From assembly GCA_037974665.1 (NCBI GenBank), contig CM075783.1:17082762-17146761 (forward strand): a DNA stretch of 64,000 nucleotides, in the 5' to 3' direction. Source of the stretch: Ehretia macrophylla. Its lineage: Eukaryota; Streptophyta; Magnoliopsida; Boraginales; Ehretiaceae. Every line of letters starts with the position of its first letter. Positions within the stretch are counted from its first letter, which is position 1. Of this stretch, positions 34,065 to 46,715 are shown piece after piece. A program made the translations under genes and the position numbers. The notes beneath the pieces were generated by a model. That model did no database searches. It was not told the origin of the DNA and saw only the letters and a list, made by a program, of their open reading frames with translations.

Positions 34065-36691
34065 TATCATGACCCAACTTGACCCCATTTACGATCAGTC
34101 ACGACGCAATGGATTTTCGGCAGTATAACGACAGTACACGGGAACCAAGGCTCTAAACCAACCCTTTTTAACATCATACATCCAACTCCAAAAATCAACA
34201 ACTTCACAACTTTTGCAGCAACATACAACACAACCATTTCCATACATTAAACAACCATTCAATAGTTCATTCATAAGTTATATGCCTCCGTTCCAATATC
34301 AACCATAGGCCAACCATATACAAGCATAATATATATAAAACTAGTCTTGCAATCTAGTCATGTTCCAAAATAAGACCGCTAAGCTAGCAATACTTAAACC
34401 ACTATCTTTAGATCATCTCATACAACATATCTTTTAAGTAAATACAAACCAACTAACTTTAATATTCAAGATAACAAAAAGAGAACTACAGCTCAGACAT
34501 CACTGATAAGACTCTGGCACATAAGACTCGACCACATATAGCACATTCTCAACTTCCTGAGGCATTTACCCAAAATCATGTTCAGTAACCCCTGATTGCA
34601 GACAACGAATGAGAGTGAGTTTATATAAAACAAGCCCAGTGAGGAATTCAATAGATCTTTTGAACACATATACCTTACCACTTTGGAAATTACTATGAGC
34701 AACATCACACAATTAACACTAATAATAATACAATTATAACAACAATTAACACACAATAAGGATACGATACACTTGCTGATGAAGCTCCATACACCATTTC
34801 AATGCTCACCAAATCCTCCAAACTCAATGACACATTCCTGAGGTTCCTTAACCTAGACCCATACCCCATGGCCTCTCCGCCCATGTGAGCTAGGGAGTAG
34901 CCATGATAACTGTGCTCGCTGCCTAGGATACCTCCTTAGGTGACACAACATTATCAAAGCTCACAACAATGAGACTCAACATGAATAAACCGATAGATCA
35001 GCAACGAAAGTGCCCGATTCCTGTAATCAATAATCAATCAATATTCCGAGAGATCAGCAACGTAAGTGCCCAATTCCCGTACTCAATAATCAATCAATAT
35101 TCCGAGAGATCAGCAACGAAAGTGCCTGATTCCCGTACTCAATAATCATCATTCAATTAACAATGTAACGCCCCGGATTAACCCCGAGCGCGTTACTCAT
35201 GATTGAAACAACAATCAATAGTCAATAATCAATTATACCATATTTCAACCATCAATTAAACAACATTTAACAATCAACAATTATATATTCATGAAACAAT
35301 TAAGTTAGATGACAAAGTAGGTCACCCAATTGAACATGCATTAAACCACACAACCAAACCCTAGTCTTACCATCAACAACACAAGATTCAATCACTCAAA
35401 CACCACCCAACGACTAAAGGCATATATCAACATTTTAAAGAAAGACAACCCAAACTTCTAAAAATCATAACTTACATTCTACTAATTCGATAACCTCCAA
35501 ACCAGTTTCTATCACTCACCCACTCAATCAACAATATAAGCCCTCTCGAAAACTAACCATAATTCATCCAAATCAACCCCAACAACCCTAAAACCTCAAT
35601 GCATCATGGTTGAATTTTCTAGACTTTCACACCGACATTACAATCAAAATTTTGGCATTACAACATTACTACCATATATTTAACAAACTTTTAGAAATGA
35701 ACAACAAGCAATTCCAACCACCACAACAACATTTATTCAATAAATAACCAAATTCTCAACTTTAATACTAGAAAAATAAAAATACATACTACCAAGGTTC
35801 AAAACTACTATAAACCCATATGATCAATCCTTAGCACCTACTGAGCAATAATCTAAAGATAGTTTAACATTTCACCAGCTAAATAATCAGTTATATGAAA
35901 AGACATAAAAATAACACTTTGAGATCTATAAATTTTCTCTCACCTTTGATCCGAAGTAAAGCTAGGAATGCGTGCAATAGGTGTCCAACAATTGAAATCT
36001 AGCTAAGTTTGAAAAGATTCGGACAAAAAATAAGTTTTCTAGGCAAATTTTGCTTTGTAAAATAAAATGAAAAACTCTCCAAAATGCTCAAGGAACTCAC
36101 GGAAATGTGTGTGTGTGTGTTTGTGGTGTTTGATTTGATTTTAATGTGTGTAGAGATTTTATATGCATAAGTCAACAAAATATGAAAAAGTCAAAGTTGA
36201 ACATTTAGTTAATTTTTAGTATTTTTAGTCTTTTAATTCTATGCTTGACTATTTTTGCTCACAACATGCATTTAACACTTAGACTATTTTTAGTAGCTTA
36301 TTTTAAGTTGACAAGAAATTTCACGTGCAAACATTTTCACCCGATTTGGTTTAAAACTCAATTTTCGCAAAAGAATGTGTAAAAACCCTTTTAAATTCCT
36401 AAGCCGATTTGAAATCCATTTTAATCAAACACAGGTCTATTAATATCCAAGGACTAAGTTTTCAAGGATTAAAAAGACTAGTTTCAAAATTATAGCAGAC
36501 GTGTTTCACAAACACTATTTACAAAAATTGACAATAAAATTTCTGATGTCGTTTTCGATGTAAATTTCATGAATGCACAGATAGCATGTATTAGGAATAT
36601 AAATCACAGAATTAGTACATTCTAACTCACATAACACATAAACATGTCAAAACAAGCAATTCTAGGTAAAGACAAAATCTGGGGTTTCACA
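34065..36691 (-). mobile_element. Tekay-like solo LTR (2,627 bp) in LTR 3
   Basis: It aligns end to end with the LTRs of the Tekay element at 2952-12460 (shared blocks include TTACGATCAGTCACGACGCA near the left end and GGGGTTTCACA at the right end) but is clearly more diverged and so older. The flanking 5-bp duplication is AAGGG (34060-34064 and 36692-36696). LTR 1 and LTR 2 show the uninterrupted AGAAAGGGTCGTA site. Minus orientation, no internal region. Confidence 0.88.
34995..35162. repeat. 56-bp tandem repeat, three units, in the Tekay-like solo LTR
   Basis: Units begin AGATCAGCAACG at 34995, 35051 and 35107. The young Tekay LTRs carry a single unit near 3510 and 10950, so the expansion is private to this copy. 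Confidence 0.85.
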
Positions 36692-37427
36692 AAGGGTCGT
36701 AGGGTCGGGGTACATCTAGAGTACCCCATTTTGGAGGAGTAAGGGTTTTGCCGGTACTTGCTTGAAGATCTTGGCTCGTGGCTCATGATTTAAGACAAAC
36801 ATGGAACCGTAACCTTTTTTTTTATACGTGGTTAAATACTTGTCTAATTAACTTTGTTATTTTGTGTTGTATATGTTATTATTCTTGTTGCATCTCATGA
36901 AAGCATTCCTCGGTATGCTGCATCACCTCCCTCACTGAGTATACGTGTTGTATACTCACCCTCGTTTCTAACACCTTTCAGGATCAATGCTTTAAGCTGG
37001 AAATAGGATTGCCTCCTATGTGGCCTGCCTGCTCTATCACTGTGTAGAACAAGGAAGAATGTGTATATTATATGCCTATATACTAATTAAGACCTTATGG
37101 TCATGTGTGTATTTGTGTTATCTTAAGAAATGTAATATTAAAGTTTTAGTCTTGGGTGATAGTTTGGTGCTAGTGGTTTGTAATAACTTCAATTGTTTAC
37201 TCTTCTGTTTAGTTGACTTACATACTGATAGGGATGAAACAGATTGAAGTTGTAGATTATGGTCTCGTGGTTGTATGTTGTAGTTTGCAGGTTTCCAAAT
37301 ATTACTATAAATAGGGGAAGCTCCGTCCGTTTTTCCTAAATTTCGTGCCCCGGGTTTGGATTTGGGTTGAGTATAACATGGCTAATAAAAGTCCCAGTTT
37401 CGTGAGGGATCGGGGCGTTACATGTCG

Positions 37428-39085
37428 CGCATCTGGTCATTTGGTAGTCATGTCTCACGCAGAAAAATAGAAGTAGATGGATCGAAGATTTTTCCCAGTG
37501 TGAGATGATGTTTATCCCATCTATGTCTGACAATTTGAGGGCATGTTGTGCAAGACATAGCCAAATTGTACTCATCGCAAGTCTTGAAACTAAAGAAGGG
37601 AAAGTTATTCTATCTGGACAATTACTGCTGGCGTGACTATCTAGTTAATGTTTGTGCAGCATATGGCATGCAATGATGGAAGGTGCTATCAGGACTTTTA
37701 GCACAGAAGACATGTATAGCCTTCATTTTGTGTTGTCCGAAATTCATGCAATTAAAAAGAATAGATGGCAAATTACTAAAATGGACAAGCAAGTCACAAC
37801 AAAAACTTTGCCAAATTACTAGATTAGGTCTTGTAAAAAGTTAGATTTTTAGCATTTATTTTTCCTCAAACCTGTCGTATGCTGTGTAAGGATGTATTCC
37901 ACACATGTGTTTGGATGAACTTTTTTATTAAATAGTCGTACATGGCTACATCTATGTACATGTATTAAAGGGACTCCGAATTGCATGCAATATTTTTTGT
38001 TTGTCTAATTGCACGCGATCCGTTAGTACGTAATTGCATGGAATATAAGAATGTCTCAACAAACCAAATAATTTAAAATATATGATAATATTTTTTTTTA
38101 ATCTTGGCCTTACAAAAAATATTTAATTCCCGATCGAATCGTTGTAGAAATATAATTGATAATTACTTTATGATCTTCTCATAATATATGAACATGAGCC
38201 AAATTTTGTTTATATCGTGCAACAAATGACATATATAAGGATTCCCACGTCTGCTTTACTATAATTTATAATTTTTTTCATTTTTTCAAAAAGTGCAATA
38301 AACAAAAAACTCCAAGTAGTTTATACGGTGCAAATAATGTCAAGTATAATATGAACGATAACGTAAAAATCGACATATCTATAAAATTAATGATTAAATT
38401 TTGTACAATAGTTAGTGCCGGTGGTACGTTATGCAAAACTTACCAAAAAAATAATAATAACTTCAACAATCCAAAATGATGATAAGAAATATTTAATGAA
38501 TATCGAAATCTACAAATATGAAAGTATAGTTTCCTATAAATTAATATACGAATGTGCATGGAAGTCTATACAATAAACCAAAATATACAAATTTGAATAA
38601 AGTAAATTACGCGACATCATATTTTGATACCTTTTAATACACGAGTAACCATTGAAGGTTTAGATCTTCTTCTTTTTTTAGCTATATTATATTTATAAAT
38701 AAAGTAATGTACGAAGCCTGATCTATAATCTTTTCATACAATCTCAATGATTACGTTGCCTCATATTTAAAGATAAGCAAAGCAAGAAAAAACGAATGTA
38801 TCGCAACAGTCATCATATTCTTTTCTAATAGCCTAATTTTGAATTGCGTCATTGCTGTTAAACAAAGATACAATTGAAGTGAAAAATCATATTCAATTTT
38901 AAATAGGGTATGGTTTGGAGGCCGGGGAAAAAAAGTATTGTTGAATTAGTGGTTATCAAGCATAGGTGACATGCAAATTGAAAAAAACCAATTTAAAGGG
39001 GCTTTTGTTATCCTTGATGGGCTTTTGTTTGAAGAAGTGTCTAGTCCATGAAGCCCAAAGCTTTAAAGCATCCATTTATTCCATG
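37428..39085. other. host spacer between the two large retroelement blocks
   Basis: Unique AT-rich sequence of about 1.65 kb. The first 250 bases are less AT-rich and include a 43-codon open frame near 37507, too short to call. The rest shows no gene, RNA or repeat that I can support. Confidence 0.5.
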
Positions 39086-39090
39086 TAGTG

Positions 39091-42000
39091 TGTAACACTC
39101 CGATCCCTCACGAGACTAGGACTCCTATTTATCATGCTATTGTCACCCAATTCCCAAACCCCGGGCACGAAATTTAGGAGAAAACAGACGGAGTTTCCCC
39201 TATATATAGGACTATTTGGAAACCTGCAAACAACAACATACAACCACAAGAACATAATCCACAACTTCAATCTATTTCAACCCTATCAACATGCAAGTCA
39301 ACTAAACCGAAGAGTAAACGATTGAAGTAATTACAAACCACTAGCACCCAACTATCACCCAAGACTAAAGCTTTAATATTACATTTCTTAAGATATCACA
39401 AATACATATATGACCATAAGGTCTCAAATAGTATACAGGCACATAATGTACACATTCTTCCTTGTTCTTCATACTAATAGAGCAGGCAGGCCACACAGAG
39501 ACAATCCTATTTCCAGCTTATAGCACTGATCCTGAAAGGTGCTAGAAACGAGGATGAGTATACACCATGTATACTCAATGAGGGAGGTGATGCAACATAC
39601 TGGGCGTGCAATATGATATGAAAACACAAAAAAAAACATATATATGCAACATAAACTAGCAAGATAGAAAGCCAAGTAATTAACCACATTAAAAAGGATA
39701 CGGTTCCACTTCAAGTCTTCAATCGCGAGCCACGAACCACGAACTTCACGTACATGCTGGCAAACCCCTTACTCCAACAAGTTGGGATACTCCGGATGTA
39801 TCCCGATCCTATGACCCTTTCTCCTGAGATAGGTCCATGCCCAGCAGGTGAACCACGCCTCTGGGGTAGTGGAATATGCCTCAGCGAGAAGGGAATATGC
39901 ACCATGGTAGTCGAGGGAGCACGGCAAGCCCGATGTCGCCCGTGTTTCTCGACGCTACCATGTCCGATAAGGTTGCGCAACCCCGAGACAAGTCACAAGC
40001 AATCAAGATATCTCATAACACGTAAGAGGGTCGACAAAGTAGGCCGCCCTCACATATAAGTACGATACAAGCTCACACAAGCACGAAAATACCTTTAAGA
40101 TCCCAAAAGAAGCAATCAACATAAATATTTCCCATGTGTTACTCAAATAGCTTAATTATATCTTAGATATTCAATACAAGACAAGACAATTCCATAACAA
40201 GTTCCAAATGCAACAAAAACGGCTAAAAACTACTTTTCCCCTTTCTTTAACCAAGTTTTCTTTCTCCTATGCGTGTTTCAAGGTTTCCAAATCATATCCT
40301 AATCTTTCTACATTCTTAATTAAGCCCAAAGACACCTATTAGAATCATAAAAACTCATTTTAGAAGCAAAAGTTCGGGAAGGCCCCGAACGGGTTTGAAC
40401 TACAATTATACTAACTGAACCCCATTTTCGCGAAACGAAAGCACCAAATGTGCTTCCTTAGCTCAAGGATACCCGAATCAAAACCCAAACTTCCCCGGAT
40501 TGCTAGACGAGAAAAGTCCCCTTTTTAAAGTCGATTAATTATGCAATTTAGCTCGGTTTTGGTTGATTCAACCTCACGTGGCTTTTCAACTAGCTTCACT
40601 AGGACCTAGAGCATCTAATTGAGGTCTCAATTCAAGCTAATTAGCAAATTCATTAAAACCCTAACAACAAGCACTATTCATCATCTTCCTCACATCACCA
40701 TTTGCAAAACAACCATAACCAACGCATCAAGCACCACAAAACAAGTCTCTAGCACATGTATACTACTCTTTGTAAACGTATTAAGCATAATATTGACATA
40801 TACATGCAAATCTTGAAATTCAACCATTAAGCAAAAACAATAAAAAATGCAAAAATAGGTGAAAATCCCTCACAAATGAAAGCGTAGATACTTGTAGAAG
40901 CTCTAGGATGCTCCAACACACCTCCAATTAGCTCCAAAGATCAACCCTAAGCTTTTCCCAATTTTTCCCTCTTTTCTCATTTTTTCCCCTCTTTACCTGA
41001 CGGTTCACATTCTTTTTTTTTCTTTTGGTTTGGTCTAATATGATATCATATAGATGATAGGTGATAAATGGAATGAAGAATAAAATAAAGTCAATGCCTA
41101 GCTTGGTGAATGATGTAAATGTTTTATTTGCTTAACTGATCAGTGGCAGTGGTGAAGAACGAAATATATATAATACTTTTGCTTAGTGCTTTACTGCTTT
41201 AGCTTTGTTTGTTTGTTTTTTTTTTTTTATGTAAATGATTTAATGCCTTTTGTCTTTTATTTAGTTATAAGTTATATTGCTTTGTTTTTAAGTGCCACGA
41301 AATTAAAACTCAAGCAAAGTCAACATGCAGAGAAAGTTCTAAATGCCACGTAGCGTGCATGGAAGATCAAACAATTTTGCTAAGTGACTAGTATAATGCA
41401 ACTAATGATTCGAAAGGAGAAGATAAGTTAATTAAATATATACATAAATAGAATAAATACAAATAGTAAAAATAACGAGATATTTATTTTTAGGTAACTC
41501 ATTTAGATGTAAATTGAATTAATAGAATTATTAAGAATAAATCAAAAATAATAAAATGACTTGTTCAGTTCTGGGCCAACTAATTAAATGTAATTATTAA
41601 AAATAATAAGCCAGTTCCTTCAGGTCCGGGAAACATAAATAAATATAATAATTAAAATAATAAACTAGTTCGTTCAGATTCGGGCCCGGACTTTCCGTTT
41701 GAACAGTAAAATAAATAAAAAAAGGCATGTAAAATAATTTAAATAAATAAAATAATAAGATAATGGTCCCGAACAAGTTATATAAATATAATTAAAATAA
41801 ATACAAATAATAATTAATTAATTCTTGTAGATCAATTAAATGGATTTTAAATAAAGGAAAATGGTGATAACATTAAAAATAATTATTCCCGGGGTCCGGG
41901 ATTTCATATTCAAATAGTACATTTAAATCAATTGAAATGTTATTAAGGTAAATTTTGGTAAATAAATTAATAAAATAATAAAATAGTTATTTTATGTGTT

Positions 42001-42491
42001 TAGATATAGATAGAAGATTAGGTTTTGGGCTTTAGAGAAATCAAGTACCAAATGGCCCAAAATGCATTATAGTTTATATTATTCACTCAGGGACACAACT
42101 ATTTTATATCTCATGTTTTAGATATTCTATGCACATACTTTCAGTGAACGAATACTAAATAAATACCAAGTAACATGAGAAAAATAAAAGTTTAAAAAAA
42201 TTGAAGACTTGAAAATTTAACCCGGGCTCAGGTGCTACCTTTCAATTAATTGAAAATAATGTAAATTAGTACCCAAATGCAATATAATAATTTCTACTAA
42301 TTATTTTACCAAGGTAATTGCCTCAATTAAATTTACTAAATATTATTTGCACGTATTTCAAGAAATGTAAAATTAGTGTAAATAAATGAATAAATTAACA
42401 TAAATATGTAATTATAAGTAAACATTTAAAGTAAACACATAAGTATATGCAAGTAGGTACTATTCGCTACATGCTGGGTCTAGGTGTCACA
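39091..42491 (-). repeat. 3' LTR of the outer element (3,401 bp)
   Basis: In plus-strand reading it begins TGTAACACTCCGATCCC and ends TAGGTGTCACA. It carries the shared promoter-proximal block (GGAGTTTCCCCTATATATAG near 39190), a U3 hairpin near 39560, the GC-rich module (about 39745-39985) and TTTCGCGAAA near 40430. The segment 41300-42490 is AT-rich with scattered GGTCCGGGA-type words that also appear in the LTR starting at 63463. Confidence 0.9.
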
Positions 42492-42756
42492 CTCTCCTCT
42501 CCTTCAAACAATTGCGTCCTCGCAATTACTTTTTTCAAGAGAACTCCACACAAGCACTCTGAACTCCCTAAATAAGAACCTTGAATGCGAATATTACAGA
42601 AAATACCATGGAGAAGTACCAAGGAAACCAATATGAACTTTCAGATAGAAATCCCAGCAAGTGGCCAAAGAGAATTCCAAATAATAAATTCTGAACAGGG
42701 ACACCAAAAATAAGGCTCTGCTTACGAGCACCAACTCAAAAAGTCTGAATAGAATT
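42492..42756 (-). other. internal region of the outer element, 3' piece
   Basis: It contains the polypurine tract (42492-42504) and the hairpin AATTGCG, TCCT, CGCAATT (42510-42527). The rest consists of short recurring words such as AATACCANNGAGAA, like the internal region of the inner element. No coding sequence. Confidence 0.8.
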
Positions 42757-45700
42757 TGTAGCGTCCCGATCCCTCACGAGACCAGGACTCCTATTTATCA
42801 CGCTATTCTCAACCTAATTCCAAACCCCGGGTATGAAATTTAGGAAAAACGGACGGAATTTCCCCTATATATAGGACTATCTGGAAATCTACAAACAACA
42901 ACATACAACCACAAGACCATAATCTTCAACCTCAATCTATTTCATCCTTACAAGCATGCAAGTCAACTAGACAACAAGGTAAAGATTACAAATTAATAAA
43001 ACATTACAAGCCATTCATAACTATCAATACATTCTAAACTAAACTTTACAATTACAAAACTGAATTCAATGACAATCCACGTAAGCCAGCATAGTCAACC
43101 CGAAACTCTCGAGCCTTCTTTTCTACCTCTGATAGCACTGATCCTGAAAGGTGTTAGAAACGAGGGTGAGTATACAACATGTATACTCAGTGAGGGAGGT
43201 GATGCAGCATACCGGGCGTGCAATGCAGCAACTTAACACAATTAATACAATAAATAAGCAATGAATAACAATTCTAATACCACATTTTAAAAGGATACAA
43301 TCGATAACCCTTATCACTCCAAATCTTCAATCCCCGATCCACGAACCACGATCTCAATCTCGATATGCCGGCATCCCTTATACCAATGGGTACTCCGGAT
43401 GTACCCGATCCTACGACCCAACACCCCCTGGCAATCTCCGGACCAGGCGAGTGAGGGAATAGCAGACGGAGCTAAGGCAACCAACACTGGCAAGCCCGAT
43501 GCCGCCCAGCGAGGCCATCGCATTCGCCGCGACAATGAGGTTGCGCAACCATGATGCAATGCAAGAATGATAACAATGACAATATAATCAAGAAATACAT
43601 TTGAGGACAAAAAGTAGGTTGTCCTCACACCAAGTTACAATTTAGCAACAATAAGCATATATCAATTACGCAATTATACTAAACAATATACTCTTTTAGC
43701 AAGAAAATAAACTATAATGCACGTAAGGATACAGGTCCCTCACCTTTATCAAGCTTCACGATGTAAAAATGGCTTAGTTACTCCAACTTTCCTTTAGCTC
43801 GAATATGCAAATCCCTAGTATATTCATTTAAGTATAACACTTTAGCAATTAATTATATTAACTCCACATTAGCACGTAATCCCAAATAACCACATATTAT
43901 TCATGTATGTCATATTGCCACATAGCCTAAGTAATCAAACGAATAACTCTAAAACATTTCTTTAATCTTACCAAGGACATTAACTATATCAACTTTAACA
44001 AGTTAACTTTATAACTAATTCAACTTCATTTATATTGCAAAGGAATATCAAACTAAGTATTAAATCAAGACAACTATGCTTAACACTTAAACATAATTCA
44101 ACTATAACAAAATATAAGAATCATTATCATGTTTATTCACCCAAGTACAACATATATAACTCAATTAAAAATCAAATATAGCAATTAAGTAGTCCAATTA
44201 ACTAACTAAGTAACAAGTTCAACCAATTCATATAAATTCTAACAAAACTCTTTTCCAATTGCTTACGAATTAGGTTCTAAACTTCACGTACGATATGAAA
44301 CTTCAAATCTAACTTTACCAATCCCATTTAGCCACATTTTGATACACCTAAATGTCATGAACCCACATTTCCAAGCATAATTACACAAAAACACCAAAAA
44401 GCTCCTTAAGTGATTTGAACTACAGTTACCTAATTCGATTTACCAAACCACGTTATAAATACATTTTAGAGGCTTCCTAACACATCTAAGGTCATCTAGC
44501 TATTCAAACATGACAAATTCAAACCTTCGTTCTAAAGTCCCCTTTTTCAACTATGCAATTCTACTTCCATACGAAATTCAAAACTCCGACTCTATAAACC
44601 CACTATACAACATCCCTAAAGATAACAAAGGTCACTTATTAAAGCCATGAAAACTCGCTTTGGAGGCAAAAGCTCGGAAAGGCCCCGCGTGGGTTTTAAT
44701 TATGACTACCTTATTCAGACCCCAATTTCACGCAACGAAAGCACCATAAGTGCTTCCATGCCCCAAGGATACCTAATCTAAAGCTCAAACGTGCCCGGAT
44801 TGCATTACGTGAAAATTTTCCTTTTTAAAGTTAACAAATTTTGCATTTTAACTCATTTTCGGGCAATTCAACCTCACGTGAGTCTTTGTCTAGTTTCACT
44901 AATGTCTAAAGCTCCTAAAGGAAGCCTCAATTCAATCTAATTAACAAATTATATCAAAAACTCTAAATTTTCAGATTTTACTATTCATTATCACTATTCA
45001 TCTTCTTCCCCAACATGTATTTTTCAATTCTAGCCATAAAAATCTCTAAATAACCAATAAAGAATGTTCTATAATCATATTAAGGAGTAAATGAAACAAT
45101 TATAACCATAAAATAGCAAGATAATTCAAATCTAGGAATTTTCAAGAAAAATAGAAACAAGCTTTAAATGCAACAAACACATGAATCTCTCACCAAAACT
45201 TGTTGTAGAATGGTTGATAGAAGCCCTAAACCCTTGAATTCAAGCTTGAAATGGAAGAAAATGGCCAATTATAGTAATTTTTTGTAAGAAAATTACTATT
45301 CTCGTAGGTGTTTTTTGGCTGATTTTTTTGACCCTTTTTTGTTTTGTTTTGTTTTGGTTGAGTAATAGCTTGTCTATATTATATAAGATATATATGCAAG
45401 AGTATGTGTAATTAGTTGTGGTCAAAAGCCATTAAATCCTAGTTAACTAAGTTAAAAACTCATACAATTGCTAACTAGTTGAAATTAAAGGTTGTTACGT
45501 ACGTAACACTATTCAAGTGACCCAGAAAATATTTTCCAAATGCATGTTCCCGAGCTCGAAAGTCCGAAATGACAAGTTCCCGATTCCTTTTATGGGTCAT
45601 ATGACTTAGGAAAAATATTAAATCGAACTTTTAAAACATTCAAATTTCTTATGAATAGTGCTCAATAGTAAATCAATTAAACAAGAAGAGTAATACACAT

Positions 45701-45764
45701 AAGATGTTCAAGTAATTTATGCAACAGTTATTTAAATGATGTGATAAAATTCCCGGGCGTCACA
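42757..45764 (-). repeat. 3' LTR of the inner element (3,008 bp)
   Basis: In plus-strand reading it begins TGTAGCGTCCCGATCCC and ends CCCGGGCGTCACA. It carries the hairpin GAGTATAC...GTATACTC (43168-43188), a diverged GC-rich module (43335-43560) and the 16-base perfect palindrome TGTTACGTACGTAACA (45493-45508). No genes. Confidence 0.92.
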
Positions 45765-46715
45765 TTCTCTCCCCCTTAAACAAATTGCGTCCTCGCAATT
45801 TCTTCTTTTCAAGAGAAATCCAAATAAGCATCTTGAATACCCTGAATACGAAATCACAAAGAATTCCAAGTAGAAGTACCAAGGGAACACACCAATAAGA
45901 ACCTTCATAAGGAACTCCCTAGAACCCCATCACTCATGAATGCCAATAAGAATTTCAACAAAATCTTCGTATGAAAATTGGAAGAATACCCGATGAGAAA
46001 TGCAGAGTGAGAAGTCAAAAGAAATCCCAACTATGAATGCCAAATAAAGGCTCCGAGTAAAAATACCAATCCAAAAGTCCGAATAAGAATACCTTCGAAT
46101 GTGATCACCACATATGAACTCCAACATGATTACTATACAAGAATTTCTGAAGAATACCAAATACAATTCCAGGCAAGAAGTCCGAATGAAAATACCGAAG
46201 AAAATACCCAAGGCGAATCCCAAACTGGCTTCTTGAATGACTTCTTGTTGATCACAAATATGAACTATATCTGGCTTTGCTGGTTCACACCTTAGAAATC
46301 TACTTATGGCAATCTCTATAGGGGGAGAGTTTGCTTACCAATTCAAATGAGATTATATGTATGCATGCAATAGATAGTATGTGAAGTACATATACTAACA
46401 AATACACCACATAAAAGTACTCCTAGTCAAATATTTGTTCGTCTATTACAATCATCATATTTCACATAAGCAATTCACGTAGAAACACATTTCCACTTAA
46501 GTCATACATAATCACATAGTCATACATATCATAAAATCTTCCTATTTCATACCAATGTAACCTATAGAACATATTTTCACTTAAGCAAACGCAAGTCCAC
46601 ATACAAGCACATACTTATTCAAAACACACTTCACATGCACGCACTCAAGGGTCACTACCTACCAGACCGAGGACCCTATCCCGTCTGAGAGCTAACTAAG
46701 CTCTGATACCACTTC
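45765..46715 (-). other. internal region of the inner element
   Basis: In element sense: primer site at the right (46700-46711), non-coding sequence related to internal regions 1 and 2 of the array, the hairpin AAATTGCG, TCCT, CGCAATTT (45782-45801), then the polypurine tract TAAGGGGGAGAGAA (45765-45778 region). A 97-codon hydrophobic frame (45930-46223, minus) parallels one in the array copies but has no recognised domain. Confidence 0.85.

Larger units (their letters stand above)
14296..37422 (+). mobile_element. tandem array LTR-internal-LTR-internal-LTR of a non-autonomous giant-LTR retroelement
   Basis: Three LTRs (14296-18931, 19745-29937, 30751-37422) alternate with two internal regions (18932-19744, 29938-30750). 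After removing later guests and one internal duplication, each LTR is about 4.0 kb. The outer ends are flanked by a perfect 5-bp duplication TGTCG (14291-14295 and 37423-37427), so the whole array sits in one insertion site. Each internal region has an initiator-Met primer site, a polypurine tract and no gag or pol. LTR and internal copies differ by about 4-5% by eye outside a converted tract, so the array is a few million years old under usual plant rates. It belongs with LARD-like elements, though the LTR:internal ratio of about 5:1 is unusual. Confidence 0.9.
30751..37422 (+). repeat. LTR 3 of the array, carrying one guest
   Basis: It starts TGTAACGCCCTGGAA and ends GGGGCGTTACA. Its termini form an inverted repeat of about 10 bases. 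It contains a Tekay-like solo LTR (34065-36691), and without that guest it is about 4.0 kb. The target duplication TGTCG follows at 37423-37427. Confidence 0.9.

Noticed and set aside
34995-35162. CRISPR-like regular repeats
   Set aside because: Only three directly adjacent 56-base units with no unique spacers, in a plant LTR; an ordinary tandem expansion.
37505-37640. Short open frame just right of the array, with protein-like look (RHSQIVLIASLETKEG)
   Set aside because: Only 43 codons, no splice context or family; too little to call an exon.
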